Source: Pelomyxa schiedti (lineage: Eukaryota; Evosea; Pelobiontida; Pelomyxidae). From it: a stretch of DNA of 64,000 bases. The DNA lies in NCBI GenBank assembly GCA_020536535.1, contig JAHLWZ010000476.1, forward strand, positions 842-64,841, in the 5' to 3' direction. Of this stretch, positions 56,562-64,000 are shown in pieces. The translations under genes were made by a program, and so were the position numbers. The notes under the pieces were generated by a model. That model made no database searches. It was not told the DNA's origin and worked only from the letters and a program-made list of their open reading frames with translations. Numbering within the stretch: position 1 is the first letter of the stretch; every line of letters starts with the position of its first letter.

Positions 56562-56829
56562 TTTGTTTTTCTAATAAACGGACATGCGTAGTGACCGATC
56601 GGCTTTTTTTGGATTGAGAAATTCCGACAGATCTGTAAATGGACTGTGTGCTGTCTGGTTTTTTTCCAGATCGTGGGTGTCTGTGATGAAGCACCCAGGA
56701 GGAGTTAGAGACGCAGGAACAAGATGACGAGGATGAGGAACTTCTTCTCTTTTTCCAAACCAAATGTCCTAAGAATCAGCATGTAAAATAGCTTAAAAAC
56801 GTGTGATAGTGGACCTAGTTTCAATTAAC

Positions 56830-58439
56830 TCAACAGTTACTCGTAGTCGCGGTGGAGTCCCTGTCACCACGTGAATTGGGTGTAGAGGATGCGGCAGCAG
56901 TGGCCATTATGGGATCGGTTGCATTGGGGGTTGGAGTATGTTGTGCTTCAGGGCTGTGTGTTTCAGTGGGAGAGGGGTATGTAAGAGGAGGTAGGGGATT
57001 CATAAACTGACTCCACATGACTTTTGGTTTGCCCGCGAGGCTCCGGCAGAGTTCTTGGATAGCCGCATCGGTTTGACCTTGAATGATCTGTTGCACATTT
57101 CGTTTATCTTCTTCGGTTTGCACTCTTACGCGCTGGGTAATCATGTTCATCTGTGGTTATTTTAGTTGTTGGTTAATGCAAACAAATCCGTATTGACGGA
57201 ACACGTGCCTTTCCTATATAAATGTGGTCAGTAACAAATTGAGACAATAGGTCCACGAGGGCCGCGGCATTGTGTGTGTCAAGACACGGCTCCATATTGA
57301 CACTTGTTCTGTATCCCTCAGAGAAGGCATACTACTTTAACATCACAAATTTCCTTAATTAGATATTGTTGTAGACTTTAAGGGCCTCGAATCTCTCTTC
57401 AAAAGTGGGTGCATGAGGTTCCCAATAGCTTAGTAAAGAATTGTTCTGTGCCCCAATAGTGAATCGGAAAACAAGTAAATGCTTGTAGGGTTTAAATTCG
57501 CTGCACATTCGGGTTACGCAGGACATATGGGGTTTAGAAAAGATGTAGACAAAGTTCCCTGCCTGAAAAAGCTTTTTTAACACCTTCAAGATGTTATCCA
57601 AGTATAAAATGTTAGGTGGAGCCCACAGTTATGCATGCTTCAAGAACAGAGGGGAAAATATCGTGGGACGACGGAAACATTACCTAAAACTTTAGTGCAC
57701 TTCTTCAATCCCTAATCCCACACCGCTCCATTTTTAAGCTTCCTCCTGGATTTGTTTACTTCACTCCAGCGGATCGATGGATTCTGGTCCCATTCATCGG
57801 CACTTGTTTGATGGTATCTTGAAGTAGCATAGTGCCTAGCATAACAATATCTGCATTTGTGCAAGCAACCTGCACACGGTGAGAAGGGAAAAAAAAAGAC
57901 TCAGTACACTCCCTAAACAAAACAAGTGGCATAATAATAACACAACAAGACCAAAACAGAAACACCCAAATATAACCAGCCGTAACAAGAGAAAACACGA
58001 AGCCCAAAAACTCACCCGTCACGCAGTTGACAGAGTGCCGCACGATCCTCTCAATGTCGTTGTCCCCCTCGCACCCCTCGTCCCCGCCCATAAGCCCCAT
58101 CCTTCCCGCCTTGGTGGCGTTGTTGTTGGCACTAGCACCAGTCGCGCTCGTAGTAGTCGTAGTCGTAGTAGTCCTAGTCGTAGCCGTTGTTGTATCATCG
58201 CTGATCCCCACGGCGTTTCCATGGCCGCCCCCAAAATTCGCCTTGCTGGTTGTGGTCGCGTCCAACGCCGTGGTGGCTGCTCCCGGGCTCGCCCTCACAG
58301 TGGCCGTCGGCGCCGCGTGGCCTGGGTCCGCCACCGTCTTGGTGTCGGGCGAGGAAGCACCCAGTGCCCGGCCAAAGACAACTTGGTCCAGGGTGGTTTG
58401 CACCAGGCGACGTCGCTTCGGTGTCGTCGCGTTGGCCAT
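56830..58439 (-). CDS. SplB-like radical SAM protein
   Basis: A radical SAM enzyme related to the bacterial SplB/spore-photoproduct-lyase-like group (COG1533). The Fe-S motif spans an intron: ERIVRHSVNCVTG joins to CLHKCRYCYARHYATSRYH, giving CxxxCxxC with the aromatic before the last Cys. Later exons give VMFPSSHDIFPSVLEACITV, LKKLFQAGNFVYIFSKPHMS, HLLVFRFTIGAQNNSLLSYW, EPHAPTFEERFEALK, GYRTSVNMEPCLDTH, FVTDHIYIGKMN and QRVRVQTEEDKRNVQQI. These match the family in order, including the SKPH, RFTIG, EP.L/D and GKMN blocks. The N-terminus is basic (TPKRRRLVQTTLDQVVF) and followed by a 90-residue Ala/Thr-rich linker; the tail is Pro/Thr-rich. The substrate is unknown. Seven or so short introns indicate a resident eukaryotic gene. 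Confidence 0.82.
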
Positions 58440-58635
58440 TACGCCGGCTAGATAAATCTAGTTTCAGACAAGTCGCGGGTTGGCTTGAGTTTGGCTTTCT
58501 TTTCTGCATGCAAACAAACCAAATAACAGAAATGACACGCGAACTCTGCCGTGTCCGGCAATAAACATATATGTATTTGGTGTGTACAGAAATACAAGTC
58601 TTGGCGTTGTGAGGAGCCTCGATGAGGACACCACA

Positions 58636-61165
58636 CTACAGCCGTATCTTGGAGTCCAACTTGGACTCTAGCTTCTCCTTCAGTTTCGCAGGAAGCTCCT
58701 TTGGCTTGTACTTCACGTAGGAAGCACCCAGTGCGGCCTCCCTAGCTTCTTCACTGGAGCCAGACTTTGACTCCCCATCTGATGCAGGATCGAGTTCTAA
58801 CATCTCGGGCTCTAATTCCGCCGGCTCCAGTTCTCCTTCTTCAGCTGGTTCTAGTTCGAGAATATCACTATTATGTGGGGAGAGACGGCCTTTGGGCGAA
58901 GGTGTTCCTCGACCTGTGAGTGGTCAGAAAAGCGAGTGCGCTGGGGTATTGTTTTTTTTTTACCTTTGAAGTCGGCTGATAGCTTCATAGAAGCATCTGT
59001 GACAGAAGGTAGTTTTCCAGATATTTCTCGCTTTGTCTCGGTTTGCTTTACCACCACCTTGGGGATGCTACTACTGGAAGACTTGCTTTTGCTGCTGCTC
59101 GACGAAGATGACTTACCTTTTTTACTTGAAGATTTGGCTGAAGGTTGGGTTGTTACGAGTACTGATTGCACAGGTTGGACCTTCTGAACAGTTAAACTGA
59201 GCGGCTTTTCAGTTCCCTTACTCGACTTTGAAGAAGACGAGCCAGAAGACTTACTCTTAGAGCCACTCTTGCTGCTTGAGCCACTCCCGCTCTTGCTCTT
59301 GGAGCCATTGTGGCTTTTTACACCACTTGAACTTAGTGAAGATTTTGCTGCTGTGGGTACTGCAACGTCAGTCTTGGGACTTGTGAGGACAGTTTTGGGT
59401 GCGATTTTTGGTTTTGAGGAAGAGGAGGAGGCACTGTTAGATTTGCTTCCTTTTTTCTTTGGAACGGCTGATACTGCCGGTTGGGAGGGCTTTGTGTCCA
59501 CTTTGGCTTGTTGTGCTGGCACCGCAACTACATTTGAGGACTGCCGAGCGGGAACTGCAGGTTTACTTTCTTCAGGTTTTACAACCACTTTAGGGGTTGG
59601 AGATTTGCCAGATTTTGAGTGTGACTTCGACTTTGAGTGCGACCGGGAAGATGACTTAGAGTGTGAACGGGAAGATGGCTTGGAGCCCGACACAGAACCA
59701 GACTTGGAACTTGAACCAGACTTAGATTTCTTCTTTGTGACAGTCAAGGAAGTATTTTTGACAGCAGCACCTGGTGCATTCTTTGTGGCGCCAGTGCTGG
59801 GTACAGAAATTTTGGCTGCTGTATTTTTTGTTGCATCCAAGGATGGGGCCGAAGGTTTGATTGGTTCTTTTGACTGGGTCTTTGGGGTTTTTTGCTTGGA
59901 GTTGGAAGAACCGGAATTGGACTTTGACCCGGAATTAGACTTTGAACCGGAGCCGGACTTTGAACCGGAACCTGAATGTGATCCAGACCATTGTGCTTGT
60001 AGCGCCCGTGCCTTTTTGACCAAGGCTTTTGCTCGTTCAGCGGCATCTGAATGTGATTTTGATCCTGATGTTGACTTGGATGTTGAGCCGGAGTGTGAAC
60101 CAGGTTTGGATCCAGCCTTAGTCTTCGGGTTGACTTGTGGTTTGGGTTTTCCTGTGGCTGGTCCTGATCCAGACTTCGATACTGAGCCAGAAGCTGATTT
60201 CGAAATAGAGCGAGATCTTGACTTTGACCCCGACCTTGAACGGGAGCCCGAGCCTGAGACAGAACCTGATCCAGATTTGGAGCCGGATCCGGAACGAGAT
60301 TTGGAACCGGATCCGGAGCGAGATTTGGAACCAGACCCGGAGTGAGATCGTGAGCCGGAACCTGAGCGTGATCCTGACTTCGATTTAGTGCCAGAGCCAG
60401 ACCGTGAGCCTGATTTTGATCTCGATCTTGATCCCGAGCCCGATACTGAGCCGGACCCAGACTTGGACCTGGACCTGGACCTGGACGCCGATCCTGATCC
60501 CGATTTTGATCTTGATCTAGAACCTGAGCCTGATCCTGATACAGACCTCGACCTTGACTTGGATCCAGAACGTGAGTCTGATCTAGATCTAGATCCCGAT
60601 CCCGAGTGCGATCGTGAACGTGAAGCTGATGATGTAGACCGTGAACCAGAAGACTTTGATCTGGATTTGGAGCGAGACCTCGATTTTGACCTGGACCGGG
60701 ACCTGGAAGAAGACCTAGCGCCTAAATGCAGTATTAACTGAGTGTCGTTCATACTTTTAAGGGGTGTAGAATTTAAAGGAGATGTAGAAAAAGGGAGAAA
60801 GTAATGGGAGAAATGTACCTGCAGCAGGTTTTTTTCCTGCACCAGAAGGTGCTTGGGCTTTGACGTTTGTGGCTGGTTGTTGTGTCTTTGTTTTGGTGTC
60901 TTCTACTTTAGTGGTTGGTTTTTGTTGGGCAGAGGGTCCCGGGTGAGGTTGCTTTTGTTGTTGCTTGGCGTCGATGACAGGTTTTGCGGTGGCGGCACCA
61001 ACTGGTGGATTGTGGGATTGGGACTTGCCTACCTTTTTTCCTTCTGGTTTCTTCAACTTAAAATATCGAGTTATAAACTTGACAAACAAGATGCACAAGG
61101 ATGAAAGAAAAAAAAACCTGGGGCAAACGAGAAAGAACAAAAAGACCCTGTTGGGTCTTCTTCAT
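58636..61165 (-). CDS. Ser/Arg/Lys/Gly-repeat protein (RS-like)
   Basis: Short 5' exons from an ATG near 61165 (MKKTQQ, then LKKPEGKKVGKSQS and a Lys/Gln/Pro-rich run) join to a 600-residue exon of alternating Ser with Arg, Lys or Gly: SRSRSRSKSRSRSK, SGSGSRSRSKSGSGS and KSSSSSSSKSKSSSSS. The last exon changes character to acidic, with ELEPAEEGELEPAELEPEM and a final KPKELPAKLKEKLESKLDS, stop at 58636. Alternating Ser-basic dipeptides recall RS domains of splicing factors, or substrates of SR kinases, and the acid tail may pair with the basic repeat. No RRM or other folded domain is present. The coding exon is so biased that its opposite strand is also open for over 350 codons (Asp/Glu/Pro-rich). 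Confidence 0.65.
59900..60720. repeat. Imperfect Ser-X codon repeat tract
   Basis: On the minus strand successive Ser codons (mixed AGY and TCN) alternate with Arg, Lys and Gly codons for over 250 codons. Synonymous codons vary widely, so the dipeptide pattern is old and selected at protein level rather than a fresh DNA expansion. Confidence 0.8.
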
Positions 61166-61623
61166 TTTGTACACGTTGTTATACATTTAGTCTTGTAAGC
61201 GTGCGGTACGGCGATTAATTCCGCGCGTGCGTCGGTTTCGACGGGGTTTTTTTTGTTTTGTTTTTGGCGTCGCTTTGTTTTCATTCAAAGAACCTTCAAA
61301 TTTCCCTTCCGATAATATCCGAGAATAGACGTCTTTTCTCTTGAATCGAGCGCGGAGGGGTGAACATCCGAATGATTCTGATTATTCCCTGTTGCACCCA
61401 AGGTCAACCCACCCGTTAAAGCTCCATCAAAGTAGATGAATACACAGTACCTCGAAGCAAACTATCAAGAGAGTTAAGTGATTGCGGACTTGCCACCCTC
61501 CAATTGTGGGAACTCAAATGGGACGCGCACGCATTGGGGTTCTTTGGGCCTTCACATGTTTTCCTGCTCTTCATCAACTTGAACTTGTTGATTTTCTTTT
61601 CTGGCTAATTGGAACGCGAAGGG
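61166..61623. promoter_or_regulatory. Divergent intergenic region
   Basis: A 458-bp gap between the Ser-repeat gene start and the BTB gene start. It contains a T run near 61246-61265. A short plus-strand frame at 61482-61706 overlaps the BTB start in another frame and shows no domain. Any upstream non-coding exon of the BTB gene would lie here. Confidence 0.35.
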
Positions 61624-62916
61624 ATGCACCACCCACACTCACAGTCCAGTCCTTCGTTGGCCAAAGTTACCAGCGATTCAGTGGTGAAACTAAATGTTGG
61701 GGGTGAATTCTTTGCCACGTCACTATCAACGCTGACCTCTGTGGAGGCTTCTTTTTTCTATTCGATGTTTACTGGTCGCTTCACTTCCATGACTCTTGAT
61801 GGTTGTGCTCGAGCGTGTTTCTGTTAGACACTACAAATTCATATTCACTCTCATCCACAAAATTGTGAAACTACCCGTTTTTAATGTTTTAACGCAGCTA
61901 CAAACAAATTGTAAACCATTATGCCAGGCTGCTTCTTTGTTGATAGGGATCCACATATGTTCAGGCACATACTTAACTTCCACCGAGGTCAAAATGTTCC
62001 AGTCCCGCACCTCTGTAATGCAGACCTGGCACAGCTTGCTGATGACAGTGCATTCTACGGGCTACCCCGCCTTGAAGAAGTAGTGCGAAGGGAGCTAAAG
62101 AGGCGCGGGATGGACACAGCAGACGACAACATAGAGGAACGTAGAATGCGTGAATTCTGCACATTCAGGCCCGGTCACCCCCACTTCCCCTACACAGTTA
62201 CAGCAAGCGGGCCCGAGAGTTCTAGTTCCGGCAGCGGGAACTCGACCCTCACCTCCGGAACTTCAACGTGGCGGCGTAGAGCCACCAAGAAAGGCTCAGG
62301 CCCTGCCGTTGCGCTCGGAATCAGGCCCCTCGCTCCAGGCCTCGGCAAAGTCTGCAGGTGGGGTGTCAGAATCGTGCAGAGTGCCAAGGCTAATATCTCC
62401 ATAGGCGTGGTGCGGGCCTCTATACTGACAGCCGCTCCCTCTGGGGGGGCGTTCGACGGATGGTGGTGCTTCCACGCGGGGAGTCACAGGCCCTCTGGCT
62501 ATGCATATGATAGGTACTGCGTTTGGGTGCCAGACAATATTATACCCCGCGTACCTACTTCTGATTCGCCTGGCCTAGCTTCATTCGATCCTCCGGTGGA
62601 ATCTGCTGTTACTACTTCCACTGCTACTTCCGTGACCAACTCAACAACGGCAGTGGCAACGACGCCTGGGACATCCACAACACCAAAAACTCCCTGTAAG
62701 AAGAGGCCTGTGACACGGGTGGCCGAGGGTTCCATTGTCAAAGTGGCTGTGGAAGTTGATTCTGGTGTCATCTCGTTTGGCGTTGATGACAGTGACTACG
62801 CCGTGGCCTACAGCGGAGTCGATGTGCACTCTGAGCCACTTTTCCCCTGTGTGATTATGTACGATGACGGTGACACTGTAGAACTGGTGCCCCCTGAGGA
62901 ATTTGACTTTGCCTGA
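61624..62916 (+). CDS. BTB/POZ (KCTD-type T1) protein with C-terminal beta domain
   Basis: The ATG at 61624 is followed by SDSVVKLNVGGEFFATSLST and FFYSMFTGRF, the opening of a KCTD/T1-type BTB domain used for oligomerisation and cullin-3 binding. After an intron the BTB continues GCFFVDRDPHMFRHILNFHR and FYGLPRLEEVVRRELKRRG. The C-terminal half (62270-62900) has VGVVRASILTAAPSGGAFDG WWCFHAG, YDRYCVWVPDN, SIVKVAVEVDSGVISFGVDD and LFPCVIMYDDGDTVELVP, arranged like a SPRY/B30.2 or SOCS-box-less beta sandwich (D-x-x-x-G-x-I-x-F-x-x, PCV). A Thr/Ser linker interrupts it. BTB plus a substrate-binding beta domain suggests an E3 ubiquitin ligase adaptor. The SPRY call is weaker than the BTB call. 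Confidence 0.78.
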
Positions 62917-63089
62917 GTTGGCGACCAAGCGAGAGACTCAGGAACGAATTTTCCCCATCAGATTCTGGGGAATTTGCAGCACTTGCCGTTTTTGTTACAA
63001 CTTGGGGGACTGAGGAAAACTTCTGCCTTTTAAAAAGAAAATTCTGTTAAAGTTAAGATTAAACAAACAAACAAAAAAAAAAACCGACA

Positions 63090-64000
63090 ATGATGTTGGG
63101 CTTGGCTTCGGAGCACGTTCTTGTACGTTTTCGAAAGGGGTATACTGCCAAGCTTTTGACATATACTGTGTGTTTAATTGCAGGTGAAAGTTGGAGCTGA
63201 GGAAGAGGCGGACACGAATTGTTTGCAAGTGAGTTTCTCCAATCTCAAGGCGTCAGCCACTGCCGATGTTGCAGTTGCTAGTAGCACGACCACCACGTCT
63301 TCGACACAGAGCGTCCAGACGATACCCCCTGTTGGAGTCGCTGGTATGACGTCATGTGCAAAGGTAAATACCTGCCCTCAGTATGCCACTGGGGATCCTG
63401 TTCGGTGTAGTAAATGCAACGCAGTGTACAATAGTGTGTCCAGCCGCTCTTCGACTCCTCAGGGGATGGACGCCTCTGCTTCTCAGTTGTGGAATTGTGA
63501 GTTCTGTGGAACCAGCAATGCTCTGAATGACATGTTCGAGGTATTTTTTAACTATATTATACATATATATATTTGGCTATCACCACGAGTGTGAATTTAC
63601 CCTTCATTTCATTCTTTTCAGGTACCTCAAGGCAGCTTTTGCCGATACCTGCTTGAACCCCCATCACACCAGGCGTCTGGTTCCACATTGGTCATTTTTT
63701 GTATTGGTAGCACGACCGAAATTCTAGCTTTTCTTCCATTAACTTATTATTAGATATCTCTGGGTCTATGGGTAGTACAATGCAATTCGGAAGTGCTTAT
63801 ATCAGTAAATATTCTGTAAGTTCACATTATCTTCGACTTTCAAAGTTCATCCCTCCTTAGATAGTGTGCAGAGCTTTATGCCAGCAACTTGATGTTCTAG
63901 TGGAGTCAACACCTGACTTAAAGGTTGCAGTTGTTCTGTTTAACGACTCTGTTCGAATTCTTGGTCGGTGTCGCAAAATTACTTTTACGAAGCTAACATG
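63090..64000 (+). CDS. vWA protein with Sec23-type zinc finger (partial, runs off right edge)
   Basis: A 5' exon from the ATG at 63090 (LGLASEHVL) joins across a 63-nt intron to VKVGAEEEADTNCLQVSF. A Sec23/Sec24-type zinc finger follows: PVRCSKCNAVYN and LWNCEFCGTSN, two CxxC knuckles. Then VPQGSFCRYLLEPPS and, across an intron, FCIDISGSMGSTMQFGSAY, the MIDAS motif DxSxS of a von Willebrand A domain, then VCRALCQQLDVLVES and LKVAVVLFNDSVRILG to the window end. The order zinc finger then vWA resembles the Sec23 core, but the rest (beta-sandwich, helical, gelsolin) cannot be seen, and the intact MIDAS suggests a separate vWA family rather than a COPII subunit. Its right end is cut off. Confidence 0.72.

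Noticed and set aside
59269-60345. 358-codon plus-strand Asp/Glu/Pro-rich frame
   Set aside because: Exact antisense reflection of the Ser-Arg/Lys/Gly repeat; no independent evidence.

Overview
The window is nuclear DNA of a unicellular eukaryote with a compact, intron-rich genome. I can support about 30 protein genes in 64 kb on both strands. Nearly all are split by very short GT-AG introns, typically 39-60 nt with a few up to about 150 nt. Intergenic gaps are usually 40-450 bp, mostly as divergent or convergent pairs. The gene content points to an amoebozoan-like protist: several tyrosine-kinase-like (TKL) kinases with receptor, ankyrin or dual-domain layouts, a DH-PH RhoGEF, a TBC RabGAP, a PH protein of a type I associate with amoebae, and Pro/Gln/Ser/Thr-rich linkers. 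The exact lineage is an inference; a bacterial-type acyl-CoA transferase would fit Archamoebae but does not prove it. I found no tRNA, rRNA, CRISPR or transposon.

Layout. 1-7.1 kb: edge of a minus-strand gene, a small Cys/His protein, an SCP/FCP-type phosphatase, the THO subunit THOC3 and a DUF1152 protein. 7.1-12.9 kb: ENY2 (found only by joining mini-exons), a GRP170/HYOU1-like Hsp70 ending in a membrane anchor, and a large Cys-rich protein I do not recognise. 13-22.5 kb: a YbaK-domain protein, a PH protein, a small unknown gene, the COPII GTPase Sar1, a 2H phosphoesterase and an ankyrin pseudokinase. 22.9-30 kb: the most striking gene, a kinase / AAA ATPase / helical repeat / GAF / class III adenylyl cyclase fusion. 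30-38 kb: acyl-CoA transferase, primase large subunit, a small Arg-rich secreted peptide candidate and an EGF-CUB receptor kinase. 38-50.5 kb: RhoGEF, Hrq1-type helicase, CDC123/D123 protein and a JAK/ZAK-like dual kinase with a SAM domain. 50.9-64 kb: a multi-spanning membrane protein, TBC RabGAP, an unknown protein, a SplB-like radical SAM protein, a Ser/Arg/Lys-repeat protein, a BTB protein, and a vWA/Sec23-zinc-finger protein that runs off the right edge.

The signalling genes make a coherent set: membrane receptor kinase, scaffolding or pseudokinases, Rho and Rab regulators and a cAMP-producing multidomain sensor. Nuclear genes cover transcription/export (SCP phosphatase, THOC3, ENY2), replication (PRIM2) and DNA maintenance (Hrq1, perhaps the radical SAM enzyme). 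Exon joins were made by eye from GT-AG sites and reading phase. Outer coordinates are better supported than some internal joins.
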